From assembly GCA_039621445.1 (NCBI GenBank), contig CP154954.1:38487703-38551702 (forward strand): a stretch of 64,000 nt of DNA, given 5' to 3'. The position numbers and the translations under genes are program-made. Within the stretch, counting starts at the first letter, position 1. Every line of letters starts with the position of its first letter. Shown here piece after piece: positions 37,601 through 48,544 of this stretch. The DNA comes from Euglena gracilis (taxonomy: Eukaryota > Euglenida > Euglenophyceae > Euglenales). Under the pieces are notes generated by a model. It did no database searches and was not told the origin of the DNA. It worked only from the letters and a program-made list of their open reading frames with translations.

Positions 37601-38750
37601 ATAGCGCGATATATGAAATTTTTCCAGTGGCCCGGGGGGTGAGGGATTGCAGGATCTCCCTTTTTCAGCCAACCACATCAACAATATCCCCAAACACTAT
37701 CCCACCATACCCCCCCCCTACCCCCCAAACCCATACCCCCCACACCCCATACCACCCCCATACCCCCCATACCCCCCCCATACCTCCCCATACCACCCCC
37801 ATACCACCCCCATACCCCAGGTATGGGGGCCCCACTTTGTGCCATATGTGTTTTTATTACAAATAATCATTATTGGTCGTCAAAAAAAAGTTGAAACGGT
37901 GTTTTTTAGTGGTTTACGGTAGATTACTATACTGGCATCATAGCCAATGTTTTACAACAAATAAGTGTTATTTTTTTATTATTTAAAAATAGGTTGTGGT
38001 GAGACATGGGGGCGGGGGCCATTGTTGGCCAACTCAGATTTGCCCCGTGGCACCCAATCTTTTTTCCCCCCCATGCTGGTTTGGTTCAGCAGTTGGGTTA
38101 GTGCCGGACAGCCCAAGAGGAAGCCGGGGAGAAGAAGAAGTCGTCCTGCCTGCAGATGACCGCAGCTCTTTGATAACCATCCTGCGGGGAAACTATGGAA
38201 TACGCCCAACCATGCCTAGCAGGTCTTGGCACAAATTTGAAAAATAGACGAAAAATCCTAATGTTTTGGCAGCGTCGCTGCCATCCCTTGCATTGCTTCC
38301 ATTCCCCCCCGGATGGCGAAACGACACAGGGTTTGCGTTGCATAACTTGGACCCCATGATATTCCCTTCGACAACCAAAGCACGTTGGGTAGTTTTTTGC
38401 GCGGGAGGGCTAAGAACAACAAGAATAGGGTCAGGGTTAGGATTCGGGTTATGGTCCGTCATGGTGTTTTCCCCGAAGCACCCAATTGTCAGAACGTTGC
38501 ACCGTCGAGAAACCGCGCCCTGCCCGTGCCCTGGGCCATGGAGGGGGCAGGGTAGGGGGCAGCGGGCGCCCCGGCCCCGGCGGCCCCCAGCCGGCCGGAG
38601 GCAGGCTCGGAGCGGTGGGGGGACGCCAGCGCGGCGGGGTAGTACTCCCCGAGGAACAGGGACGGCGGGGTGGGGCTGTCGGGGGAGGCGTAAATCTCAG
38701 AGTAGCCACCCCCAGCCTGGAGCAGCCCCCGCCACTCGTCGCCTGGCAGG
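25623..38750 (-). CDS. Unrecognised gene, mostly disordered, with clear C-terminal exon
   Basis: I do not recognise the family. Coding-like minus-strand blocks run from 38507-38745 (SEIYASPDSPTPPSLFLGEYY, ends at a CG/GTTTCT donor), about 34340-34470 (RPLDAPDRSPSAAVAAG), about 28130-28260 (ALQAPIDTDEPPHPY), about 27430-27465 (LRIFAASIT), about 26955-27005 (LLWHPEELTMGTISPDQ) and about 26390-26480 (PRLPATCDQLSVEMELP). The last exon is 25623 to about 25790 (SPGEYVDALHSHRHL, IQQYARLGA, stop TGA). The blocks share GC-ending codons. The 38745-34470 and 34340-28260 gaps would be introns of about 4 and 6 kb. Several joins, the first exon and the start codon are unresolved. The 26955-27005 block meets an in-frame TAG before any good donor, so some blocks may belong elsewhere or be misread. 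Confidence 0.45.
28450..30110. other. No gene recognised
   Basis: Would be intron of the unrecognised gene. It holds one GGGTTAGGGTTAGG repeat copy near 28455-28560, a GACCGCTGGCATCATAT duplication at 29448-29482 and otherwise unique DNA of mixed composition. No GC-ending coding block was seen on either strand. Confidence 0.6.
30120..33985. promoter_or_regulatory. Cluster of palindromic TGCGCA-NN-TGCGCA sites
   Basis: About thirteen sites near 30130, 30153, 30560, 30597, 30646, 30955, 31635, 32043, 32314, 32344, 32442, 33065 and 33968. The commonest form is GAATGCGCA-NN-TGCGCATT with a 2-nt spacer (CC, GG, CA or CG). This resembles a dyad binding site (the NRF1 consensus is similar), but function is unproven. 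The surrounding DNA has few microsatellites and no exon I can support. Confidence 0.5.
33440..33800. repeat. TTTTTGGCCATTTTTGGC array
   Basis: Irregular array of GGCCATTTTTGG and GGCAACTTTT units. Similar DNA occurs near 5800-6025 (opposite orientation), 15000-15130 and 27700-27870. Confidence 0.85.
34828..35130. repeat. GC-rich GGCGGCCCGGC minisatellite
   Basis: About 300 bp of tandem CGGCGGCCC and GGCCGGC units with rare A or T interruptions. It produces long artificial Arg/Pro/Gly frames on both strands. It would form strong secondary structure. Confidence 0.95.
35128..35722. repeat. Tandem repeat, about 160-bp units
   Basis: Four units begin near 35128, 35290, 35447 and 35615. Each runs GAAAAACGCTCATTTTCGGC, then a CAGTTTTTC block, AACATCGTTTCGGGC, TTTTTTCGACTTTTTTGACC and GGCGGCCCAAAACGGGG. 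A diverged fifth copy follows the GATGGCCATCATG array at 36168-36290, and related wording recurs reversed near 37040-37215. Confidence 0.9.
35722..36168. repeat. Palindromic CATGATGGCCATCATG minisatellite
   Basis: About 22 units of TCATGATGGCCATCATGGG, with some units reading GGGCATCATG. The core is a perfect inverted palindrome, so the array could extrude hairpins or cruciforms on either strand. Confidence 0.95.
36285..36690. repeat. Tandem duplication of about 200-bp unit
   Basis: Two units (about 36285-36490 and 36491-36690) share GTGGAAAAAGTGTACAAAA, CCGTATCTCGGG, GGGGAAATCAAAATACCGG, CGTTCCAAGGGCTTCAA and CCGGACATTTC. A diverged third start lies near 36700-36800. Confidence 0.85.
37215..37640. 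repeat. Tandem repeat, about 130-bp units with poly-G/poly-C centre
   Basis: Four units with GTATGAAACTGTTC, GTGCCCGGGG, a poly-G then poly-C block, AACAAAAATA and CCTCATCTTTGTCTACCGAC. The last unit is the most diverged. Confidence 0.9.
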
Positions 38751-39023
38751 GCTCTGCGTGCCGCGCCGGTGGGGGAAAGCCCAACCCTGTGCTGTGGGGG
38801 GGGGGGCACCCACAATGCGGCCGTTTGCCTGCGATTGGCACAGGCAGAGCCCTGGGCAGGGGGAGGCGGTTGAGGATTGGCCGGGCTCGTGATCCGCCCC
38901 TTGCTCAACAGCGTCCATTGCTGTGTGGGCCGGGTGGGGTATGCGCATGTATCACTTGTGTCAATGTGCCACGGCAGGTGTCACTTGCAAGCGCCTGTGA
39001 GTGTGTGTGCAGCTGTGTGTGGG

Positions 39024-42000
39024 TCATGACAGGCCGGGGCTTCCGGGGGTTCGGGTCCCGGCCGAGCCCCGCCGCAGGGAGCGGTTGCGGTCCGGCGTCC
39101 GGCGGCGATTCTGCTCCGCGGCCAGCTGCTGGATGGAGCTCCAGCTGGTCCCCGGCAGCGCCGCCTCCCTTTAAGCCACCCCCCCCCCCCAGGGCTGCAT
39201 GGGACGTCCTGGTGCAAGAGGTCAACTCTGGCACTCGGGAGGTGGGGGGCAGGCACCTATGGTCACTTCCCATTTTGGTGCTCTGGTCGGCCCTGGTCGG
39301 CCCTGGTCGGCCCTGGTCGGCAAATAGTCGGCCATAGGTGGGGGTATCCGCCACAGAAAAAATGTGAAGGGATGCAATGATTTTCTGAATTGTCTCGCCA
39401 AGATCAAAAGGAAGTGCCCCATAAGGCCTCCATTGGCAAGCACCTTCGGTCACCCACCCGCATCGCCCTGCATCGCCCTGCATCGCCCTGCATCACCCTG
39501 CATCGCCTTGCATCGCCCTGCATCACCCTAGAGCCATCCAATAATACCCTATAACCGAAGACCAAAATTCAGGCACACAAATACAGCAGGGGCACTGGAA
39601 GGGTACTGCAAACACGACCACCTCACCCTCCAGCACCCGCAGCTCCTCCAGTTGGTCCCACCGCTGCCTCTCCAGCCAGCAGCAACCACTGCCAGTCGTG
39701 CTTCTCCCGACCACGCAGCTTCCTCCACTGAAGGAGAGGACGCTAGTCAGCAAAGGCCTTTGGGGGTCACACTTCCCGGGGGTCCCGCTTCTTGGCCTCC
39801 AACCAACCTTCCTCGACATCCAACTCGCGACTTTGTGTATTAAATTCGCGGCTCGTTGGATGCCAATCCTTCCAAAGGCGCAGTATGCGCACCCTACACA
39901 TGCGCACATGTGCATTCTCGGATTCACATGCCCTACAAGCATCCACGGATGCACATGCTCATGCACATGCCTACAACCGCAACTACAGTCGCCCGTTTAT
40001 CCCACAACTTAAGATTCCCCCCATAACCTCCCTCTCCCACCAAAGCATCCACTCCAAGGAGTCACTCAGGGAAGACCAGACGAGCCATCGTCGACTCAGG
40101 TACGAAGCAAGCACCAATGTGGAGTCTGTAGGCAGGTATGCAGCAGGGGCACGATACCTTCGGCTCCAGGGGAGTCACACACCTCCCGGAGGGGGACAGA
40201 GAGGTCCAGCACAGCAGCAGAGGCAGAGGCATGGGCAGACATGAAGGGCATGCTGGAGTGGTCTGCGGGGGAGGGAGGGTGTACCCAGCAGTATAGGCCC
40301 AAATATGGACCCTACTTCAGCCATCCAAAAAAAAGCATCGCCCAGCATCGGAACCCCACCTCTGTCTCCAAAAATCCAGCATCACCCAGCATCGCCCAGC
40401 ATCGCCCTGCATCGCCCAGCATCATCAGAGGTGCTTGTTCCAGAGGGAAAGCTGCCGAATTCCTTCATCCATTCCCCTTCGGTCGGCCAACCACATGCAA
40501 CTCGGCCCTGGTCGGCCCTGGTCGGCCCTGGTCGGCCCTGGTCGGCCCTGGTCGGCCCTGGTCGGCCCTGGTCGGCCCTGGTCGGCCCTGGTCGGAACTG
40601 GTCGGCCCTGGTCGGCCGTAGGTGCCTGGTGGGGGGGCCGGATCCGTCCCACCCACCCGGGGTGGGCCCCCCGCCACCCATCGGGTTTCCACAATTCCCG
40701 TCCGGTGGGCTTGCGACGGGGACCGGCGCTGGCCTTCAGTTCCCCCCCTCGAGGGGGGCCGGCCCCCGCGGTCCCGGCGGTGGGCCGCGGGCCGGCGGCG
40801 GCGGCGGTGGTGGGGCGGCGGGGGTCGGCCCCGGGTGGCGGGGCCCGGGGGGCGGCGGGGCTGCCGGGCAGGGACGAGCCGCTGTGGGACCGCGGGAAGC
40901 CGGGGAGGGGGTCCCGGGCGGGGCAGGGCAGTCAGGAGGGGGGGGGGGGCACCGGTGTGCGATGGGGTCCCTCTGGGGGGTGCTTCCTGCCTGGGGTCGA
41001 ATGCTAGAGTTGGCCACTGGGACGTCACTTAGTGACCCCCCCTTGGGGGGGGTCAGCTCAGAAGCTGGAAATTCGGGCTGAGTGGAAGAAGGCTGCTGGC
41101 TGACCACCCCCCCCTCCCGGGGTGGGGACCCATGCTGAAGCTGGCCGAAAACTGGGTCCAACCAGATCGACCACAACTGAAAGTTCCACCACAAATTGAA
41201 AAGGCAGAAAAGCCCAAATTAGCCAGTTATGCAACCTATTGATTTTGAGACCCAAAACTTCAGTTAGGCAGACCAACAAGTCAAGCAGACCAAATGTGGC
41301 CCAGTTTGGCACCTTCCGCGCGGAAGGGGAAGCATGAAAGCTTGTCGATGGGGGGAAAAGGGGGGGTCCAGGGCTGGAAAGAAGCTGTCTGTGAAAAGAC
41401 TGCTGGCTGGCTGGACCCCAGGGGTGGGGTTTCCTTCAGCTTAAGCGACTCCATGCTGTCCACACACGTTGGCACTGCGGCACATTGAGGATGGGGGAGC
41501 GCAGTCCTGTGCCGGACAGCTGCGGGCTGGCCGTGGATGGGGAAGTCTGCCAGGGCGTCAGGGACGGACGCGGAGGGCGGGGCGGGGCTCAGCCGGGCCT
41601 TCAGCAGCGCCGGGGAGCGCCGCCGTCGCCCCCGTGCGCCAGCCGGCGCCCCGGCGGCGTAAGTCATGCTTGGGGACAGCCTGGGTGGGTCGAGCCCCCA
41701 CCGACGATGGTGCTGTGCGAGAGAAAAATACTTTTGTCACTAAAAAGAAAACTGAAGACAAACCTGTGGGCCTGGAAAACCGGGGAGAGGGAGGGGCAGC
41801 ACCACAGGGTTGCCGGGGGGGGGGGGGGGGGGAGGGGGGGGGGGCCCAGCGGGGGGGCGGGGGGGGCGCGGCCGGGGCTCTTGGTCGGGGTGGTGGGCTG
41901 CGCCTTGGGGGACGTGAGACCCCTGGCGGGCCCCAGGCCCCCGGCGCCAGGCCGCCAGGGGAGGGCCGTGGCGCCGGGCTTGCCGGGGGGCGCCGGCACG

Positions 42001-43086
42001 GGGCCAGGGCGGAGCCGGAAAGCCGGGCAGGGGTGGGGGGCCAAATTCTGCATAACAAGCCCACAGTATCCATGGATATGTGCGCCATTCAACCCCCCCA
42101 ACCCCCCCCCCCCGGTGTTTGCCCAGCTGACCTGTTCCCGGGGGCTGGTTGCACTTGTTGGCACCCCCCATTTTTGGCATTGAGGCAATCTGGCTGTGAA
42201 AATCACGCCCCCCCCCCCCGATTTATACCGTTATTTGGGCACCCAAACTGGGGGTCCAGGGGGGGTATTTGGGCACTGCTGCCTGAACAGGTTCTTCCCG
42301 AACAATGTCCGATATCAGCGTGGAGGATACCTTGTCCAGGAGTGCATCCCTGGCATCTGGAAAGCGCCGCCAAAATGCGGTCAGCCCATTTTTGAAAAAT
42401 GAGCAATTTGGAGCACGAAGCAATGAACCCAAAGAACAAATTGTCTAAGGTCCTCCGTCAATCGGTTCTGACCTTCAAATATATACATATATATGTATAT
42501 ATGTATATATATAAAACCATGTCTGCGTGAGCACTCCTGGACAAGAAATACATCTGCTTATGAACGTTGTGCACGGGGGGTGGGGGTCTCGGTGTCTTAT
42601 TTGGGCGAATTCGGCCCCCAAGGGGGGTGTTATTTGGGGGGGGGGTTATTTGGGGGGGGGGGGTTAATATAATGCATGTGCATACAAAAAGTTACTGTGA
42701 TTCAACTACGTGTGATACATGAAATTAAACGACTATATAATAATATGAACAACCACACAAAAATATGAAAATAACAGTCGGGGTCAGTGGGGAGGGGGCG
42801 GACATTCGGGAGGCGGGGGGGGGGGACCCCAACCTGTATCAAAGCTTGCAAGAGCAACTCCTTCCCGGCGAGAAACAAATGGGAAAAAATGGACGTTCGA
42901 ACGACAGGCTACGTGGAGTTGCCGGAGTCCTGGGCAGCCCTGGGTGCGGCTCATGAGGAGACTGCCGGCCGGGGCGGCGCTGCGCACAGCGGAGCGAGCT
43001 GGCGCCAGCGCCGGGCCCGTGCGTTGAGGTGGGGGGGGAGGCCAGGGGAATGGCGGCAAGAGGTCCAGCGGAGAACCCCAACAACG

Positions 43087-43176
<90 letters not shown>

Positions 43177-43248
43177 GCGTGCGTGCCTGCATGCGCATGT
43201 GTGTGTATTCACAAACACACCCACACCCACTCGCGCACACAAGCACAC

Positions 43249-43282
<34 letters not shown>

Positions 43283-45310
43283 CTCTCTCTCTAGTTCTCT
43301 CACTCTCGCTTTCGCTCCCAGGCTGCGCATATGTGTGGGGCCAGTGCTGGTCCTCACCTTGTCCGGGGTGGCGGTTCGGCCCATCGGACTGCCGGGGGCG
43401 GGCGGCCGCAACTGGGCCGGGGCCGCGTTGGGGCGGGGGGAGTTGTGGTCGGATGGCGTCCGGCCGCGGGAGGGGCCCGCCGTGGCCTTCGGCACATGGC
43501 CTCGGGCTGGCCGCAGAGCACCGACCATCAACGGAACCGCCAGGCGGGGACACAGGCGGGAAGGGGGAGGGGCGGGAGGCAACGCTCTGGGGGGTCCGGC
43601 GGGGCTGCCCATGCCGTGGGGGGCGGCGTACTGGCGGCCGGTGAGGGGGTGGCGGGACTGGCACACCGCGGACCCGAGCTGGTGGAAGACGAAGAACGCC
43701 CCCTCCACGCCGTAGACCCAGCCGGGGGGCAGGTCGGGGAATGGCGGCGTGGCGCTGCGGCGGCGTCGGGCTGTTTGAGTGAACGGGAAGAAAGATGATA
43801 CGGGAGGATGGGAAACTTCATGGTGAATGGGGGAGAATACGCAGAGAAGTATAAATAGAAAGGCGAGTGTACGGAAATATGAGGAAAGCAGTATGTTCAT
43901 ATGTGGCTGAATGCGTAGTTTCGCATGTTTGTGCACAAATTGCCTTCATCCGTTCCCATCGCAAAGATGTGGTTTGGGGAAACATCAGAAACAGGACTTA
44001 CAATTGAAAAAAAGAAGCATTTCAAGAAAAAGATACGACAAGGGACAGAAAAAATAGATCTGTTTCAACCCAAGGTTGTGGGCAAATCCAAACTGTTCAC
44101 AAGTTTCAAACGCTTGAGTCTGTCCCATCACCTTTGCAAACACCGTCAAAACCTCACAGCACCCACGGAACAGGGTCGTTGCAAAACCCCTCCCCTCTGC
44201 ATGGCTTCCGCAGCCCCACGGAGGCCGTCGCCGGGCGGGGGGCGGCCGGGCCCGAGGCGACGAGGGCGGCCCGGCCCACCCCCGGCTTGCTGGGCGAGTG
44301 GTACTCCTGGCGCGTGGTGGGGTGGGGACAGGGGCGGGGGGGGGGGGGGGGGGGGGGAAGGGATGTGTGGGAAGCCCTGGGGAGGGGGTCTGGACCCCCC
44401 CCAACCCGAAAGGGGCTGGGAAAATTTTTGGTTCTATGAAAAATGGTTCCGGAAACCAGGCCAGTTTTTTGAAGAATTCCTGATTTTTCTTTGAAAAAAA
44501 AATCCAATAATGTTCTTTGTGATTTTTTAATTTTTGAACATCTTTTTTTGTGTGGAAAACACCAAACCATCAAAAAAAAAAGTGCAATGTGTTTAAAAGT
44601 GAGCGAAAAGAGAAAATTTTCTTGCATTTTCTGGCGCTGAGGGAACCAGCCAAGGAGGGGGGGTGGGGGGTCTGGTTCCCCCTCCCAACATCCAGTGGGA
44701 GGGGAGCGGGTCCGGACCCCCCCCCAACCACCTCACCCCCCAGGGTCCGGACCCCCCCCCCCTACCACCCACCTCAAAACCGAAGGGCTTCCCATCTATG
44801 CCTGGGGGAGTCCAGCCCCTCCCAACATCTAGGGGGTGGGAGAGTTGTACCTACCTCCCTCAATGCCAACGGGCTTCCCATACATCCCTGTGGGGGGGGC
44901 TATGGCACGCAAAATGCCAACAACAGAATGAGGAGAGGTTTGCCATCGAAATGCGCCAGGAGAGCGATGCAGGCGCTCCTTACAGACCAACAGAAGCTAA
45001 CTTGGTCGAATGGTTCACTCCCAAATCTCGGCCAAAAATCTGGAACAAAGAAGCCACTCCATCTACTTGAGGAAAGTTGAAAGCGATTGAGAGCAGTCAC
45101 AAGAAGGGAATGAATCATTTCTTTCGGGTGTGTGTTTGTGCGCACGTGCACGTGCGCGTCGCGCAGTGTGCACGCTGTCTCGGTGAGCGCCCTCCCTGGG
45201 TGGCTGAAGGTGGTGGTGGACGACGCCTCGTCCAGGAAGATGTACCGGCCGCTCGTCAGGAGGCGGCACTCCCAGCCCGGCGGCAGCGGCGGGAACGGGT
45301 CTGCCGACAT
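39024..45310 (-). CDS. Tandem WW-domain protein, Salvador-like layout
   Basis: Start ATG at 45310 opens directly into a WW domain (LPPGWECRLLTSGRYIFLDE then TTTFSHP), with the second Trp replaced by Phe. Further exons: about 44190-44310 (EYHSPSKPGVGRAALV), 43632-43754 holding a divergent second WW (LPPGWVYGVEGAFFVFHQ ... SRHP), 43358-43506 (ends TATPDK at a good GTGAGG donor), about 42940-43010, 41880-42025, 41540-41660 and 40740-40920. Near 39620-39700 is a helical exon (LERQRWDQLEELRVLEG) and at 39024-39165 the last exon (SIQQLAAEQNRRR, ends PGLS, stop TGA). Two adjacent WW domains with a degenerate second one, plus a C-terminal helix, resemble Salvador (SAV1), the Hippo-pathway scaffold. 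The helix is too short and divergent to call a SARAH domain. The middle is Pro/Ala/Ser-rich. Several splice phases are not resolved. Confidence 0.6.
39455..39535. repeat. CATCGCCCTG decamer array
   Basis: Seven to eight CATCGCCCTG units in the intergenic space beside the last exon of the WW-domain gene; related CATCGCCCAG units recur at 40378-40430. Confidence 0.95.
40500..40622. repeat. TCGGCCCTGG decamer array
   Basis: About eleven nearly perfect 10-bp units, next to CATCGCCCAG decamers at 40378-40430. Shorter runs of the same decamer occur near 3760-3790, 27625-27655 and 39280-39325 in related flanking sequence. Confidence 0.95.
43090..43280. repeat. (AC)n microsatellite
   Basis: A nearly perfect AC run at 43090-43172, then a degenerate CACATGTGCG stretch and a second AC run ending in CTCTCTCT, within an intron of the WW-domain gene. 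Confidence 0.97.
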
Positions 45311-46235
45311 CCCGTGCGGCCGCCCGCCGGCCTTTGCTGCACGGGCTGGCCCTGGGGGCCATCTCTGGGGCGGTCGGCTTTCGGGCTGGTGGGAACCGGG
45401 CCGTGCTGTCCCAACCCTGAAATCTGGGGGGGGGCACCAAGAACCCCAACCCGCCATGAAAAGCGGTGGCCAAGGAAAGGCGCCAAACCATCGAAGTCGA
45501 CCCGTTTGCAGCCCAGCGGGGGGGGGGGGGGGCTTCCTGGCCACTTCCAGCCCATCACAAACGTCCCTGGCCCTGGCCCGGCAAGGCAGTGAAATGCTTC
45601 CCTTGGGGAAAAAGACCTTCAGCAAAGGCCTGCCTGGGGGCCCGGCACATCCACCAGGGAGTCGCTGGCGCCGAAGGCAAGGGGCGGCCACGAGAGAAAG
45701 CGACAAAACTCTGCAGACAAGCGGCCAAGGCAAACACTCCGGCAAAAAAAAAACTTACTTTGTTTGGCTCCTGTCCCAAATTGCCTGAATGGGGTGTGAC
45801 AATTGCCCTGAATGACTGGAGGCCCGCAAAGGGGCCCTCCAATAGTACAAAAGCCTTGTTGCTGTGGCAATTTCATCCCACTTCTGGAAATCATGAGGAC
45901 ATGAACCAAGAAAAGAAAGCACTGGATAATGCATATTTCATGTGTTAGTCTTTGCTTCCGCCAATCCAAATGTTGGGTCTCTTGTGTCCGATCGATGCCC
46001 CCCCTTCCCAGGTGGAGAGGACAGTGCTGCATGCTAACTCGGAAAAAACCCACAATAGCATTGGTGTGCGAACATTGGGACAGGAGTAATGTGACGGGTC
46101 CATTAGTAAAAAAAAACCCAAAAAATTGATTTTTATGGGTAATACAGAGATTTGTGCTTTTGGAATTTTCAAATGTGTACGTGTGCATGTATTCAAATGT
46201 GTATTATGTGTTAAATATACATGTATATTAAGATG

Positions 46236-46240
46236 TGTGC

Positions 46241-46312
<72 letters not shown>
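46236..46312. repeat. (TG)n microsatellite
   Basis: Nearly perfect TG run of about 75 bp between the WW-domain gene and the third terminal-direct-repeat element. Confidence 0.97.
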
Positions 46313-46314
<2 letters not shown>

Positions 46315-46739
46315 GTTCACCCCCCAAAACTGGACTTTTTGGTTTACACTGCATGTATCTAGAAGAGCAATGGACCCAAACCAATATTATTATTGACATT
46401 GGTGTGAATGTCAGAAGCAACCATAATATGGTTGGGCCCACTTGGAAAAAAATGGCCCGTCCGCAGTTTTTGGACAGAAAGGACATCTTACGCATATCTT
46501 CCTGCTCTGCCCCAGATTATTTCCCTTTTCCCTCGAAGTCTGGCATCCAAAACTACACACCTTGATACAATCAATGCAAAATTGTATACACATAGCCTAT
46601 TTCGTCTTGGCCGAAGCTCGAATTTTGTTCTGCGCTCATGGATTCAAAGTGGGTCCAAATGCGATCTTTAATTAAAATCGGGCCGTCTGAGGGTATTTCC
46701 CCCCCAAAAAAATTGCGCCAAAACCCATACCCGCCCCCC

Positions 46740-47220
46740 CCCCCCCCGGCAATTGTCGCGCGACAAATCGGGCAGCACGGAGGGGGGTGACAATTTCCCA
46801 GGGTGACAATTTGGCCGGCACAGAGGGGGGTGACAATTGCCCGGGGGCGTCAATTGCCCGGGGGCGTCAATTGCCTACCCATGTAGACCACATTTAATCC
46901 AAATGACCAAGAACACCATCTGAAACACCAGTGAACATGCAAAAATGCAGCTATGGTTGTGATATTGTGCAGAGCATTTGGTATGTGACATTTCTCAGCA
47001 CGTTGTAGCGAAATAGAAGATCAATTGAGTCGTGCCGGCGAAAAGAAAGTTCACAAACGTCTTCTGTGGGGGGTGACAAATTGGGCAGCACGGAGGGGGG
47101 TGACAATTTCCCGGGGTGACAAATTGGCCGGCACAGCCAGGGGTGACAATTGCCCGGGGGCGTCAATTGCCCAGGGGCGTCAATTACCCGGGGGCGTCAA
47201 TTGCCCGGGGGGGGGGGGAC
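46740..47220. repeat. Terminal-direct-repeat element, copy 3
   Basis: Same orientation and internal order as the other two copies; the core closely matches copy 2. It is followed immediately by another poly-G/GGACCC repeat block (47220-47610). It lies between the WW-domain gene and the MAK11-like gene. Confidence 0.75.
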
Positions 47221-48385
47221 CCAGCCGGGACCCACCCCCGGGTCGGTCCGGCCCCAAACCCACCCACTGGGGGGGGGGGGTCTGAGTTTAAAAGAAGCGG
47301 CCCGCCGGACCCTCCCCCCAGGAGAAAACCCCCGGTCCAGGCTTCTTTTTAAGACCCCCGGGGGGGGGGGAGGGGGGGTCACCCCCACCCACCCAGGGTG
47401 GCGCGGCACCCCCCCGGGGGGGGGGACCCCCCACAAAATCGGGCCCGCTAAAGGCAATTTTCAAAAAATTTCGGCTCTTCGCGCCGAAAAGGTATACCCA
47501 GCGCCTTCGGCGCGGGACCCCCCCCCGGGGGGGGGGGGGGTCCGGCCGGGACCCACCCACCCACCCCCCGGTGGGGGGGCTTCTGGCTTAAAAAGAAGCC
47601 TGCCCCGGTCGGGAGGACTTGGGAATGGGTGCAAATGATGATTGCAATCCTACCCTCACCCTCCTGGGAAACTGTGATACCAGAGAACCTGTCAGGGTCG
47701 CACCTGGGAAACTGTCAGGCCCCCGCACCGGCCCCCGGTTTAAACCTCACCTCTCCCCCCACTTCTCCCACCAACCCCCCCCCCACCTACAAACCCCCCC
47801 TTGGGCCAACAAACCAAAGGACGACTGACTAACCCCCCCCCCCCCCGGTGAAGAAAAATGAAAAAGACGCCGGGGACGATTTATTTGGTTGCAAGACACC
47901 AACTGATTTTTGTCAATTTTTGTGTTCCCAAGAATCATCATGAAAAATGCCATTTTCGAATTCTGCCAAAAAAAAATGCATTGCAGAGGGGTGTTTTGGG
48001 CATTTTGGGGGGTCGGATTTGACCAACTAACCCCCCCAACTACTAACCACCCACCCCCGCTTCGGCCCAAGCAAACCAGATCGTACTGACCCCAGGGGGT
48101 TAGTCAGTGGGGGGTTAATGATACGATAAGGACTTGTCAGGGGGTGGGGAAAAAAGATGCTAGCTGGACCCCCCGGTGGGGGGTTGGATGCAGGCGTGAA
48201 TGTTAAGAGACACAAAAGTTGCGGAATGAGAAATGCCCCAGCACCAGTGGACACAGACAGCAACGCAGTGGCAGGAAAGAACAGCGATGGTGGAGTGCGG
48301 GTGCCACCCATATGTGTGTGGGGTACGGGGGTGCCACAGGCACACACCCGCCGCCCCTCACCGAGGTGTGTATTGTGCCGGGCTG

Positions 48386-48544
48386 TCAGCCGGTGGGCCG
48401 GCCTCGTTTCCCCAGCTGCTGCTTCCCCTTCGGAGGGCCCCCGCTGTGCAGCGTCATCGCCAGACACGTGAAGCGCAGGTCGATCTTCCGGGTCTTCACC
48501 GGCGTGATGTGCCAGGGCCGGAGGGGCCCCTGCTGAGCCCCGCC
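48386..48544 (-). CDS. Candidate last exon of the MAK11-like gene (end of WWE-like region)
   Basis: After a CCCCAG acceptor the frame reads QQGPLRPWHITPVKTRKIDL, then RFTCLAMTLHSGG, a Lys-rich end (PPKGKQQLGKRGRPTG) and stop TGA at 48386-48388, with GC-ending codons throughout. It is the only convincing coding block between the exon at 52356-52465 and the next gene start at 45310, so it most simply ends the MAK11-like gene. The entering phase here must be 0, but the best donor of the previous exon is phase 2, so an intervening small exon or another donor is needed. It could also be the end of a separate small gene. Confidence 0.5.
   Translation of the reverse strand, partial: GGAQQGPLRPWHITPVKTRKIDLRFTCLAMTLHSGGPPKGKQQLGKRGRPTG

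Larger units (their letters stand above)
34709..37844. mobile_element. Satellite island bounded by a perfect 24-bp inverted repeat
   Basis: Positions 34709-34732 and 37821-37844 are exact reverse complements over 24 bases (they contain GGCACAAAGTGGGGCCCCC and its complement). Each is flanked inside by CATACCACCCC repeats and outside by AT-rich DNA containing AATCATTATT. Inside are tandem repeats and no convincing gene, so if this is a transposable element it is non-autonomous. Direct target duplications were not clear. Confidence 0.5.
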
